Positions 22,926 to 33,469 of a stretch of 64,000 nt of DNA are shown one piece after another. Positions within the stretch are counted from its first letter, which is position 1. Each line of letters starts with the position of its first letter. The stretch spans positions 10,957,569 through 11,021,568 of the forward strand of contig CM030714.1 in the NCBI GenBank assembly GCA_017979445.1. The letters are read 5' to 3'. The DNA is from Akebia trifoliata (lineage: Eukaryota > Streptophyta > Magnoliopsida > Ranunculales > Lardizabalaceae). The notes under the pieces were generated by a model, which searched no databases, had not been told where the DNA came from, and saw only the letters and a program-made list of their open reading frames with translations. Made by a program: the position numbers and the translations under genes.

Positions 22926-24510
22926 TCCCCCTTAAGTTGGCGCATGAAGATTCGTAATGCCCAACTTGTCACGTAGGAAATGAAATTGATCACGACCCAA
23001 GGCTTTAGTGAAAATGACAACCAATTGATGTCAAGTGGGAACATATGCAGTTGAGATAATCCCGGAAGTTAGTTTCTCATGAACAAGATGACATTCGATT
23101 TCAATGTGCTTTGTGTGTTCATGGAATACTGGATTGGCAGCAATATGGACAGCCGCTAGATTGTCACAAAATAAGCGCATTGGTTGAGGATGTGATATGA
23201 AAAGGTCACGAAGGAGGGCTTTGAGTCATACAAGTTCACATGTGAGAGTGGCCATGGCTGGATATTCAGCTTCAGCAGAAAACCGCGAAACAGTTGTTTG
23301 CTTCTTTGTTTTCCAAGAGATAGGTCTATTGCCTAGCATAATGAAGTAGCCAGTTTTTTATCGTCATATGATCATGGGGCTGTTAGATTAAATCTAAATC
23401 TGAAATATTGATTCTCAAAATAAATGCGGAAATAAAATCAAGAGAATCAAATATGAAATTGCCCAAAATTCTTATAAATAAATACCTCCAGCCATTGATT
23501 TTGATCCTCTTACGCTGCGAATCTGTCGATCTCGATTTTGTACTTCCAAACTCGGATACACTCATGTTAGATGGTGTAGACTGAAGAAGATTAAGAGAGA
23601 GTGTAGAGTTTGGGGACCAAAACCAAGCTTAAATAACCAACTTTGAATGAGGCTTCCATCAAGCACTCATTCATGATCGGTTGGTTACCACAATGTGATC
23701 CATCCGTGGGTCACGTTTCTTAACTTCAAGAAACGTGTCATTAAAGACACTGTGCGCCACTAAATAAATCCGAAAAAGGGGGTTTCGTGGATTTTGATAG
23801 ATCAAAAACTAACAGGGGCAGCTAGCCCAATCAAAATCGCAATAGCTAGATAATTAAAGGGAGAGGAAGAGAATGCCTTTACCCGGTGAAGATTTTATAT
23901 AACGAAGAACTCGAATATCAGCATCATAATGTGGTTGGTGAGGCTAGTGCATGAACTAACTTAAAATATTAACTGCGTAAACAATGTCAAGCCAAGTGGT
24001 TGTAAAGTAAAGCAATCGACCTACTAAGCATCGATATGTGTCTGGATAAGAAATAGGGTCTCCATGATCATTTGTTAAATGCAAATTTTGCTCTATGGGA
24101 GAATCAATAGGTCGAGATCCAAGATGACCACTATCATGAAGGATATCAAAGGCATATTTGCGTTGATTGAGGAAGATGCCTTGTGGGGATCACGCAACTT
24201 CAAAGCCTAGGAAGTATTTGCCATGTAAAAATGCTTAGTATTGATGAAAGCCATGTCATTTCCCATCACAATAAGGTCGTCAACGTAAATGAGGACGACT
24301 ATAAAAGTGTGATCGACTGAATGAACAAACAAAGAATAATCTGTTTGGGATTATCTGTAGCCAACTTCATTAAGTACTGAGGAAAACTTGGAGAACCAAT
24401 TCCATGAGGCTTGTTTGACGCCATAAAGTGATTTGTTGAGTCGACAAACATATGAACTAAGAAATTTATTGGATGAGACAGGTGTATCTACATGTGAAAT
24501 TTGTTTGGTC
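22926..24510 (-). pseudogene. Ty1-copia pol remnant (RT and RNase H), interrupted
   Basis: Minus-strand fragments of copia pol in the right order: [15 protein letters not shown]; the RT catalytic block LIYVDDLIVMGND (YVDD at about 24276-24287); YCDFDWASCP; then, after an insertion, [59 protein letters not shown] and KALGRDQFHFLRDKLGI, followed by the polypurine tract. Frame changes and stops are scattered through it. Gag, protease and integrase are absent. The reading is split at 23376-23819 by a solo LTR. Confidence 0.88.
23381..23814. mobile_element. Solo LTR (434 bp) inserted in copia pol
   Basis: The insert begins TGTTAGATTAAATC and ends AAAAACTAACA, i.e. TGTTAG...CTAACA. It is flanked by perfect direct repeats GGGGC at 23376-23380 and 23815-23819. 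Removing insert plus one GGGGC restores the copia order ASCP then (after decay) TGYFIML. A TATAAATAAATA motif near 23475 could be the LTR promoter on the + strand. No internal region remains. Confidence 0.9.
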
Positions 24511-24938
24511 TAAGGTAAAATGATGCAGGGCTTTCACACTAAATATTTTCCGATACCTTATAGGCATTTGTTTGACTAATAGCTTTTATAATTTAGAATT
24601 CATCGAGTTGTGCCAAAGAATCAAAACGACTAGTTATTAATGGAATTCCTTCTTAGAGAGAATGAAGACCATGTAGTTACTATTATGTACAATCAGTGGT
24701 ATAAATCATCTTATATGTTGATGGATTTGTATTTTGAAATAAAAAGCTTTGTATAGATCAATGTTATTTGAATTAGATTCTTTTTCATTATTTTATTTTA
24801 ATTAGACTTTATAGTCACTACTATGCTTCCAATATTAAAAGCTTATACTGACACCTTAAATATGAAACAAAAAGTAGTGGCAAACGTTTAATCGTACTTG
24901 GCTTTGAACACAAAATCATACTGCAGGCGCACTAGTAT
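24511..24938. other. Short gap between copia remnant and MITE cluster
   Basis: No gene or bounded element was recognised. The sequence near 24500-24560 may be the ragged end of the copia remnant. Confidence 0.3.
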
Positions 24939-24940
24939 TA

Positions 24941-24997
<57 letters not shown>

Positions 24998-25000
<3 letters not shown>

Positions 25001-25351
25001 TAGCGTTCAATGGCCAACTTTTTGGCAAAACATTTTTCAAAACATGAGTTAGAGGTTTTTGAATGGGCTGATTTTTGGTGAGGATGATCTCTACGGTGAG
25101 GAGATCATCATCACCAAAAATCAGCCAATTCCAAAACTTTTAACCCATGTTTACAAGCTGAAAAATTGTGGACCGTCCATTTTTTGTAAACTGTTTTTGA
25201 TGGGGTTAGAAGTTTTGGAATGGGCTGATTTTTGGTGAGGATGATCTCCTCACCGTAGAGATCATCCTCACCAAAAATCAGCCCATTCAAAAACCTCTAA
25301 CTCATGTTTTGAAAAATGTTTTGCCAAAAAGTTGGCCATTGAACGCTACTC
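24998..25351. mobile_element. Palindromic MITE, type A (354 bp)
   Basis: Ends GAGTAGCGTTCAATGGCC and its exact inverse, flanked by (TA)n. The outer ~100 bp of each arm are practically identical when inverted, suggesting recent insertion or arm correction. Confidence 0.9.
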
Positions 25352-25369
25352 ATATATATATATATATAT

Positions 25370-25732
25370 GGGTCCCGTTCAACAACAAACATTTTGACAA
25401 ACATTTTGGCACAACATTTTTCAAAACATGGGTTAGAGGTTTTGGAATGGGCTGATTTTTTGTGAGGATGATCTCTACAGTGAGGAGATCATCCTCACCA
25501 AAAATCAGTCCATTCCAAAACTTCTAACCCCAGTTTATAAGTTGAAAAATCGTGGACCGTCCATTTTTTGTAAATCATTTTTTATGGGGTTAGAAGTTTT
25601 GGAATGGGCTGATTTTTGGTGATGATGATCTCCTCACCGTATAGATCATCCTCACAAAAAATCAACCCATTCCAAAACCTCTAACCCTTGTTTTGGAAAA
25701 TGTTTTGCCAAAATGTTTGTTGCTGAACATTT

Positions 25733-25734
<2 letters not shown>
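25370..25734. mobile_element. Palindromic MITE, type B (365 bp)
   Basis: Left end GGGTCCCGTTCAACAACAAA, right end TTTGTTGCTGAACATTTCC: the inner arms pair, but the outermost bases differ (GGGTCCC against GGAAAT). TA tracts lie on both sides. Confidence 0.88.
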
Positions 25735-25764
<30 letters not shown>

Positions 25765-25766
<2 letters not shown>

Positions 25767-26174
25767 GGGCGGTTCAAGGGCCATCTGAGAAACCGTCTAA
25801 GAAAACTTTCGTTTTTCAAAATAAGGGTTAGAGGTTTTGGATTGAGCTGATTTTTTGCAAGGATGGTCACTATGATGAGAAGATCATCCTCACAAAAAAT
25901 CAGCTCAATCAGAAACTTGTAAATCCATCAAAAGTGATTTACAAATTAGTGATAAAAAGTGGTAAAAAATCGACGGTCCACATTCTAAATCACTTTTAAC
26001 GGGGTTAGAAGTTTCAGATTGAGCTGATTTTTTTTTTTGGATGATCTTCCCATCATAGAGATCATCCTCATAAAAAATCAGCTCAATCCAAAATTTCTAA
26101 CCCATATTTTAAAATTTTATTTACCGTCGAAAGTTTTCTTAGACGGTTTCTCAGACGGCCCTTGAACCTGACCC
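25765..26174. mobile_element. Palindromic MITE, type C (410 bp)
   Basis: Left end GGGGGCGGTTCAAGGGCC, right end GGCCCTTGAACCTGACCC, with AAACCGTCTAAGAAAACTTT inside the left arm. The core uses GATTGAGCTGATTTTTT instead of AATGGGCTGATTTTT. Confidence 0.88.
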
Positions 26175-26551
26175 TATATATATATATATAGAGGGTCGGG
26201 TTCCGTATACTCGTGTTACAACTCACATTGCGACACACCGTTTTGTCTTATATGGGCAAAAATATTTGGAATGGGCTGATTTTTTGTGAGGATGATCTCT
26301 ATGGTGAGGAGATCATCCTTGCCAAAAATCAGCTCATTATGAAACCTCTAGCCCCATCTTTACAAGTTGAAAAATTTTAGACCATCCAATTTTTGTAAAT
26401 CAATTTTGATGGGGTTAGAAGTTTTGGACTGAGCTGATTTTTTTGTCAAGATGATCCCCTCATCACAGAGATCATCCTCACAAAAAATCAACCCATTCCT
26501 AACATTTTTGCCCATATAAGACAAACGGTGTGTCGCAATGTGAGTCGTAAT

Positions 26552-27622
26552 CATGGTTTTAAAACTCGTCCGAGACCGAGACGTATCGCCCGAGTTAACT
26601 CGGTATCAGCGGTGAACGAGACCAACTCACAATGAGTTATGAGACGAACGCGTCTCGTGAGTTATGCGAGTCGTCTCGGACGATATTTTCGCAAAACTCG
26701 TCCGAGACAAACGAGATATCCGAGATATTACAGATTTTACATTAACTCGCGAGACAAACGAGTTGTATCGGACGAGATTTTCAAAATCTCGTCCGAGTTA
26801 ACCGAGACAACCGAGTTTTGTGAAAAAAAAAGTTAAAAATGAAAATTTCTATTTTATTTTTACAAGCAATAGCTATTGAGTGATATTATTACTTTCTTGT
26901 GATAAATACTTAAATGTATTTTTGATAATTTGTTTTATTTTTTCTTTAGAAATTTTTTGATGAAAATTTCAATAGAAATTTATACTAATCTTTAGGAAAC
27001 ATGTGTTTTATTTAATGGGTAGCATTCAATGACTAACTTTTTGGCAAAACATTTTTCAAAATATGAGTTAGAAGTTTTGGAATGGGCTGATTTTTGGTGA
27101 GGATGATCTCTATGGTGAGGAGATCATCCTCACAAAAAATCAGCCCATTCCAAAACTTCTAACCCATGTTTACAAGTTGAAAATTCGTGGACCGTCCATT
27201 TTTTGTAAACTATTTTTTATGGGGTTAGAAGTTTTGGATTGGACTGATTTTTGGTGATGATAATCTCCTCACCGTAGAGATCATCTTCACCAAAAATCAG
27301 CCAATTCCAAAACTTCTAACTCATGTTTTGAAAAATGTTTTGCCAAAAAGTTAGCCATTGAACGAGACCCTTATTTAATTACCTTGAATTTGATTGATAG
27401 GTATATTATAATTTTTTTTTAATTTTATATTTTTTGAGGAGTTCATTTTTTTAATAGGAATCAATTCTGAATTTTTCCTGATTTTTTCAGATTTTTTAAA
27501 TGGTTAAAAACCATTGTTTTAATGTTGAACGAGACGACTCGACGAGACGAGACGTATCGTCCGAGTCAACTCGGTATCAGAGGTGAACGAGACGAGACCA
27601 AATACCGAGTTTAAAAACCATG
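26552..27622. mobile_element. hAT-like element (1071 bp) with 8-bp duplication GTCGTAAT
   Basis: Terminal inverted repeats CATGGTTTTAAAACTCG and CGAGTTTAAAAACCATG. Exact direct 8-mers GTCGTAAT at 26544-26551 and 27623-27630. The empty site is visible in the uninterrupted type E MITE (near 32657), which has GTCGTAAT once. An 8-bp duplication is typical of hAT elements. The first ~270 bp and the last ~90 bp are packed with CGAGAC / GTCTCG motifs in both orientations, like subterminal transposase-binding arrays. No transposase is present, and the interior holds a palindromic MITE. Confidence 0.88.
27017..27370. mobile_element. Palindromic MITE, type A, nested in the hAT-like element (354 bp)
   Basis: GGGTAGCATTCAATGACTAA to TTAGCCATTGAACGAGACCC, with the full nested-hairpin core. 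Unlike the array copies it is not embedded in a long TA tract; the flanks are TTTAA / TTATTTAA. Confidence 0.88.
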
Positions 27623-27670
27623 GTCGTAATAGGGGTCGTAATAACGCCATCCATATATGTATATATATAT

Positions 27671-28030
27671 GAGACGGTTCAGCAGCCCTAAAGTTTGCCA
27701 AGTTTGGTGTCAAATATTTTTCAAAATATAGGTTACAAGCTTTGGAATGAGCTGATTTTTTGTGAGGATGATCTCTATTATGAGGAGATCATCCTCACCA
27801 AAAATCAGCCCATTCCAAAACTTCTAACCCCATCAAAAGTGATTTACAAAAATTGGACGGTCCACGATTCTTCAACTTGTAAACTAGGGCTAGAAGTTTC
27901 AAAATGAGCTGATTTTTTTGTGAGAATGATCTCTTCAGTCTATTCCAAAACTTCTAACCCCATCAAAAGTGATTTACAAAAAATATTTGGCACCAAACTT
28001 GGCAAACTTTAGGGCTTCCTAACCGCAACC
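27671..28030. mobile_element. Palindromic MITE, type F (360 bp)
   Basis: Arms CAGCCCTAAAGTTTGCCAAG left and CTTGGCAAACTTTAGGGC right; only copy of this outer-arm type in the window. The right inner hairpin looks partly deleted (near 27935). Confidence 0.85.
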
Positions 28031-28054
28031 ATATATATATATATATATATATAT

Positions 28055-28413
28055 CTGGGGTCCCGTTCAGCAACAAACATTTTGGCAAAACATTTTTCAA
28101 AACTTGGGATAGAAGTTTTGAAATGGGCTGATTTTTGGTGAGGATGATCTCTACGGTGAGGAGATCATCATCACCAAAAATCAGCCAATTCCAAAATTTC
28201 TAGCCCATGTTTACAAGTTGAAAAATCGTGGACCGTCCATTTTTTGTAAATCATTTTTGATGGGATTAGAAGTTTTGGAATGGGCTGATTTTTGGTGATG
28301 ATGATCTACTCACTGTAGAGATCATCCTCACCAAAAATCAGCCCATTCCAAAACTTCTATCCCATGTTTTGAAAAATGTTTGTTGCCAAAATGTTTGTTG
28401 CTGAACATTTACC
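28055..28413. mobile_element. Palindromic MITE, type B (359 bp)
   Basis: GGGGTCCCGTTCAGCAACAA at the left and TTTGTTGCTGAACATTTACC at the right, TA tracts outside, nested-hairpin core inside. Confidence 0.88.
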
Positions 28414-28427
28414 ATATATATATATAT

Positions 28428-28808
28428 GGGTCCCGTTCGGCACCCTAAGTTTTACCACACACTTTAACAAACGCGTTTTGTCCTACATGGGTTAAAAGTT
28501 TCGGAATGGGCTGGTTTTTGGTGAGGATGATCTCTATGGTGAGGAGATCATCCTCACCAAAAATCAGCTCATTCCAAAACTTCTAACCCCATCAAAAATG
28601 ATTTACAAAAAATGGACGGTCCCCGATTTTTCAACTTGTAAACATGGGGCTAAACATTTCGGAATGGGCTGATTTGTGGGGAAGATGATCTTCTAATCAT
28701 AGAGATCATCCTCACCAAAAATCAGCCCATTCCAAAATTTCTAACCCATGTAGGACAAAAAACGTTTGTTAAAGTGTGTGGTAAAACTTAGGGTGCTGAA
28801 CATTTCCC
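28428..28808. mobile_element. Palindromic MITE, type D (381 bp)
   Basis: Left end GGGTCCCGTTCGGCACCCTA, right end TAGGGTGCTGAACATTTCCC; arms carry AAGTTTTACCACACACTTTA. The core is in the reverse orientation to the next copy. Confidence 0.9.
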
Positions 28809-28824
28809 TATATATATATATATA

Positions 28825-29205
28825 GGGAAATGTTCAGCACCCTAAGTTTTACCACACACTTTAACAAACGTTTTTTGTCCTACATGGGTTAGAAATTTTG
28901 GAATGGGCTGATTTTTGGTGAGGATGATCTCTATGATTAGAAGATCATCCTCCCCAAAAATCAGCTCATTCCGAAATGTTTGGCCCCATGTTTACACGTT
29001 GAAAAATCGTGGACCGTCCATTTTTTGTAAATCAATTTTGCTGGGGTTAGAAGTTTTGGAATGAGCTGATTTTTGGTGAGGATGATCTCCTCACCATAGA
29101 GATCATGCTCACCAAAAATCAGCTCATTCCGAAACTTCTAACCCATGTAGGACAAAACGCGTTTGTTAAAGTGTGTGGTAAAACTTAGGGTGCCGAACAG
29201 GACCC
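28825..29205. mobile_element. Palindromic MITE, type D, inverted relative to its neighbour (381 bp)
   Basis: This is close to a full-length reverse complement of 28428-28808, of the same length, separated by a 16-bp TA tract. The two copies form an inverted dimer. Confidence 0.9.
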
Positions 29206-29219
29206 ATATATATATATAT

Positions 29220-29597
29220 GGGTGGCGTTCAAGGGCCAACTTTTTAGCAAACTTTTTGGCAAAACATTTTTCAAAACATGGGTTAGAGGTTTTGGAATGG
29301 GCTGATTTTTGGTGAGGATGATCTCTACGGTGAGGAGATCATCCTCACCAAAAATCAGCCCATTCCAAAACTTCTAACCCATGTTTACAAGTTGAAAAAT
29401 AGTGGACCGTCCATTTTTTATAAACTGTTTTTGATGGGGTTAGAAGTTTTGGAATGGGCTGATTTTTGGTGATGATGATCTCCTCACCGTAGAGATCATC
29501 CTCACCAAAAATCAGCCCATTCCAAAACTTCTAACTCATGTTTTGAAAAATGTTTTGCCAAAAAGTTTGTCAAAAAGTTAGCCATTGAACGGGACCC
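29220..29597. mobile_element. Palindromic MITE, type A (378 bp)
   Basis: GGGTGGCGTTCAAGGGCCAA left, CCATTGAACGGGACCC right; slightly longer arms with a duplicated CTTTTTAGCAAA/CTTTTTGGCAAA phrase. Confidence 0.88.
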
Positions 29598-29617
29598 TAT
29601 ATATATATATATATATA

Positions 29618-29983
29618 GGGTAGCGTTCAAGGGCAAACTTTTTGGCAAAACATTTTTCAAAACATGGGTTAGAGGTTTTGGAATGGGCTGATTTTTGGTG
29701 AGGATGATCTCTACGGTGAGTAGATCATCCTTACCAAAAATCAGCCCATTCCAAAACTTTTAACCCATGTTTACCAGTTGAAAAATCGTGAACCGTCCAT
29801 TTTTTGTAAACTGTTTTTGATGGGGTTAGAAGTTTTGGAATGGGCTGATTTTTGGTGATGATGATCTCCTCACAATAGAGATCATCCTCACCAAAAATCA
29901 GCCCATTTCAAAACTTCTAACCCATGTTTTGAAAAATGTTTTGCCAAAAAGTTTGCTAAAAAGTTGGCCATTGAACGCCCCCC
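29618..29983. mobile_element. Palindromic MITE, type A (366 bp)
   Basis: GGGTAGCGTTCAAGGGCAAA left, GGCCATTGAACGCCCCCC right. Only an 8-bp TATATA spacer separates it from the next copy. Confidence 0.88.
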
Positions 29984-29990
29984 ATATATA

Positions 29991-30403
29991 GGGGGCGGTT
30001 CAAGGGCCATATGAGAAAACATATGAAAAAACTTTCGTTTTTCAAAATAAGAGTTAGAGGTTTTGGATTGAGCTGATTTTTGGTGATGGATGGTCACTAT
30101 GATGAAAAGATCATCCTCACAAAAAATCAGCTCAATCAGAAACTTCTAAATCCATCAAAAGTGATTTACAAATTAGTGATAAAAATTGGTAAAAAATCGA
30201 CGGTCCACGTTCTAAATCACTTTTAATGGGGTTAGAAGTTTCAGATTAGGCTGATTTTTTTTTTTTTTGTGGATGATCTTCCCATCATAGAGATCATCCT
30301 CACAAAAAATCAGCTCAATCAAAAATTTCTAACCCATATTTTAAAATTTTATTAAAAACGAAAGTTTTTACATATGTTTTCTCATATGGCCCTTGAACCT
30401 GAC

Positions 30404-30405
<2 letters not shown>
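29991..30405. mobile_element. Palindromic MITE, type C (415 bp)
   Basis: GGGGGCGGTTCAAGGGCCAT left, ATGGCCCTTGAACCTGACCC right; arms carry ATGAGAAAACATATGAAAAA. Followed by a long TA tract (about 50 bp). Confidence 0.88.
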
Positions 30406-30454
<49 letters not shown>

Positions 30455-30458
<4 letters not shown>

Positions 30459-30791
30459 GGCGTTCAATGGCAAAACATTTTTCAAAACATGAGTTAGAGG
30501 TTTTGGAATGGACTGATTTTTGGTGAGCATGATCTCTACACTCACCAAAAATCAGTCCATTCCAAAACTTCTAACTCATGTTTACAAGCTGAAAAATCGT
30601 GGACTGTCCATTTTTTTGTAAACTGTTTTTTATGGGTTAGAAGTTTTGGAATGGGCTGGTTTTTGGTGATGATGATCTCCACACCGTAGAGATCATCCTC
30701 ACCAAAAATCATCCCATTCCAAAACCTCTAACCCATGTTTTGAAAAATGTTTTGCCAAAAAGTTTGCTAAAAAGTTGGCCCTTGAACGCCC

Positions 30792-30794
<3 letters not shown>
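30455..30794. mobile_element. Palindromic MITE, type A, partly deleted (340 bp)
   Basis: GGGTGGCGTTCAATGGCAAA left, GGCCCTTGAACGCCCCCC right. The left inner hairpin is shortened, with about 20 bp of its loop side missing near 30538. Confidence 0.85.
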
Positions 30795-30824
<30 letters not shown>

Positions 30825-30827
<3 letters not shown>

Positions 30828-31178
30828 AAATGTTCAGCAACAAACATTTTGGCAAAACATTTTTCAAAATATGGGTTAGAGGTTTTGTAATGGGCTGATT
30901 TTTGGTGAGGATGATCTCTACGGTGAGGAGATCATCATCACCAAAAATCAGCCCATTCCAAAACTTCTAACCCATCAAAAATGGTTTACAAAAAATGGAC
31001 GGTCCACGATTTTTCCACTTGTAAACATGGGGCTAGAAGTTTTGGAATGGGCTGATTTTTGGTGAGGATGATCTCCTCACCGTAGAGATCATCCTCTCCA
31101 AAAATCAGCCCATTCCAAAACCTCTAAACCATGTTTTGAAAAATGTTTTGCCAAAATGTTTGTTGCTGAAAGGGACCC
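30825..31178. mobile_element. Palindromic MITE, type B, reversed (354 bp)
   Basis: GGGAAATGTTCAGCAACAAA left, TTTGTTGCTGAAAGGGACCC right: the end pair of the other type B copies, in swapped orientation. Confidence 0.88.
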
Positions 31179-31191
31179 ATATATATATATA

Positions 31192-31571
31192 GGGTCCCGT
31201 TCGCCACCCTTAGTTTTACCACACACTTTAACAAATGCGTTTTGTCTTACATGGGTTAGAAGTTTCGGAATGAGCTGATTTTGGTGAGGATGATCTCTAT
31301 GGTGAGGAGATCATCCTCACCAAAAATCAGCTCATTCCAAAACTTCTAACCCCATCAAAATTGATTTATAAAAAATGGACGGTCCACGATTTTTCAACGT
31401 GTAAACATGGGGCTAAACATTTCGGAATGGGCTGATTTTTGGGGAGGATGATCTTCTAATCATAGAGATCATCCTCACCAAAAATCAGCTCATTCCAATA
31501 CTTCTAACCCATGTAGGACAAAAAACGTTTGTTAAAGTGTGTGGTAAAACTTAGGGTGCTGAACATTTCCC
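31192..31571. mobile_element. Palindromic MITE, type D (380 bp)
   Basis: GGGTCCCGTTCGCCACCCTT left, TAGGGTGCTGAACATTTCCC right; same orientation and length as 28428-28808. Confidence 0.88.
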
Positions 31572-31596
31572 ATATATATATATATATATATATATA

Positions 31597-32303
31597 GGGT
31601 CAGTTCAAGGGCCATATGAGAAAACATATGAGAAAACTTTCGACGGTAAATAAAATTTTAAAATGTGGGTTAGAAATTTTGGATTGAGCTGATTTTTTGT
31701 GAGGATGATCTTTATGATGGGAAGATCATCCAAAAAAAAAAAAAAATCAGCCAAATCTGAAACTTCTAACCCCATTAAAAGTGATTTAGACTGTGGACCG
31801 TCGATTTTTTACCAATTTTTATCACTAATTTGTAAATCACTTTTGATGGATTTAGAAGTTTCTGATTGAGCTGATTTTTTGTGAGGATGATCTTCTCATC
31901 ATAGTGACCATCATTGCAAAAAATCAGCTCAATCCAAAACCTCTAACCCTTATTACCCTAAGTTTTACCACACACTTTAACAAACGCGTTTTGTCCTACA
32001 TAGGTTAGAAGTTTCGGAATGGACTGATTTTTGGTGAGGAGATCATCCTCTCCAAAAATCAGCTCATTCCAAAACTTCTAACCCCATCAAAAATGATTTA
32101 CAAAAAATGGACGGTCCACGATTTTTCAACTTGTAAACATGGGGCTAAACATTTCGAAATGGGCTGATTTTTGGGGAGGATGATTTTCTAATCATAGAGA
32201 TCATCCTCACCAAAAATCAGCCCATTCCAAAACTTCTAACCCATGTAGGACAAAATACATTTGTTAAAGTGTGTGGTAAAACTTAGGGTGCTGAACATTT
32301 CCC
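31597..32303. mobile_element. Fused pair: type C left part joined to type D right part
   Basis: From 31597 (GGGTCAGTTCAAGGGCCATA) the sequence follows type C until about 31953, where it stops within the right arm (CCTCTAACCCTTATT). It continues directly as type D without the GGGTCCCGTTCGGC end, finishing at 32303 with GCTGAACATTTCCC. No TA spacer lies between, so both facing ends are lost. Confidence 0.8.
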
Positions 32304-32315
32304 TATATATATATT

Positions 32316-32686
32316 ATTACGACCCCTATTACGACTCACATTGCGACACACCGTTTGTCTTATATGAGCAAAAATGTTTGGAATGGACTGATTTTTTGTG
32401 AGGATGATCTCTGTGATGAGGGGATCATCTTGACAAAAAAATCAGCCCATTCCAAAACTTCTAACCCCATCAAAATTGATTTACAAAAATTGGACGGTCT
32501 AAAATTTTTCAACTTGTAAACATGGGGCTAGAGGTTTCATAATGAGCTGATTTTTGGCAAAGATGATCTCCTCACCAAAGAGATCATCCTCACAAAAAAT
32601 CAGCCCATTCCAAACATTTTTTCCCATATAAGACAAAGCGGTGTTTAGCAATGTGAGTCGTAATAGGGGTATACGGAACCCAACCC
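32316..32686. mobile_element. Palindromic MITE, type E, uninterrupted (371 bp)
   Basis: Arms TTACGACTCACATTGCGACA left and CAATGTGAGTCGTAATAGGG right. It carries GTCGTAAT once, at the place where the other type E copy has the hAT-like insertion, so it acts as the empty-site reference. Confidence 0.88.
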
Positions 32687-32700
32687 ATATATATATATAT

Positions 32701-33023
32701 GGGGGGCGTTTAATGGCAAACTTTTTAGCAAACTTTTTGGCAAAACATTTTTCAAAACATGAGTTAGAAGTTTTGGAATAGGCTGATTTTTGGTGAGGAT
32801 GATCTCTACGGTGAGGAGATTATCCTCACCAAAAATCAGCTCATTCCAAAACTTCTAACACCATAAAAAATAGTTTACAAAAAATGGACGGTCCACGATT
32901 TTTCAACTGGTAAACATAGGTTAGAAGTTTTGGAATGGGCTGATTTTTGGTGAGGATGATCTACTCGTCTAACCCATGTTTTGAAAAATGTTTTGCCAAA
33001 AAGTTTGCCCTTGAACGCTACCC
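32701..33023. mobile_element. Palindromic MITE, type A, deleted in right arm (323 bp)
   Basis: GGGGGGCGTTTAATGGCAAA left, GCCCTTGAACGCTACCC right. The right inner hairpin is missing its second strand near 32966-32970, explaining the short length. Confidence 0.85.
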
Positions 33024-33042
33024 ATATATATATATATATATC

Positions 33043-33456
33043 GGGTCAGGTTCAAGGGCCATATGAGAAAACATATGAAAAAACTTTCGTTTTTAATAAA
33101 ATTTTAAAATATGGGTTAGAAATTTTGGATTGAGCTGATTTTTTGTGAGGATGATCTCTATGATGGGAAGATCATCCAAAAAAAAAAAAAAAATCAGCCC
33201 AATCTAAAACTTCTAACCCCATTAAAAGTGATTTAGAATGTGGACCGTCGATTTTTTACCAATTTTTATCACTAATTTGTAAATCACTTTTGATGGATTT
33301 AGAAGTTTCTGATTGAGCTGATTTTTTGTGAGGATGATCTTTTCATCATAGTGACCATCCTTGCAAAAAATCAGCTCAATCCAAAACCTCTAACTCTTAT
33401 TTTGAAAAACGAAAGTTTTTTCATATGTTTTCTCATATGACCCTTGAACCGCCCCC
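33043..33456. mobile_element. Palindromic MITE, type C, reversed (414 bp)
   Basis: GGGTCAGGTTCAAGGGCCAT left, ATGACCCTTGAACCGCCCCC right: a type C element in the opposite orientation to 29991-30405. Confidence 0.88.
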
Positions 33457-33469
33457 ATATATATATATA

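Larger units (their letters stand above)
26191..27652. mobile_element. Palindromic MITE, type E, split by a hAT-like element
   Basis: Arms read TACAACTCACATTGCGACAC left and GTGTCGCAATGTGAGTCGTA right. The right arm is broken at GTCGTAAT by a 1.07 kb insertion and resumes after it. The intact relative is at 32316-32686. Confidence 0.85.

Noticed and set aside
23383..23565. Minus-strand 60-codon frame within the copia remnant
   Set aside because: It lies entirely inside the solo LTR and has no recognisable similarity.
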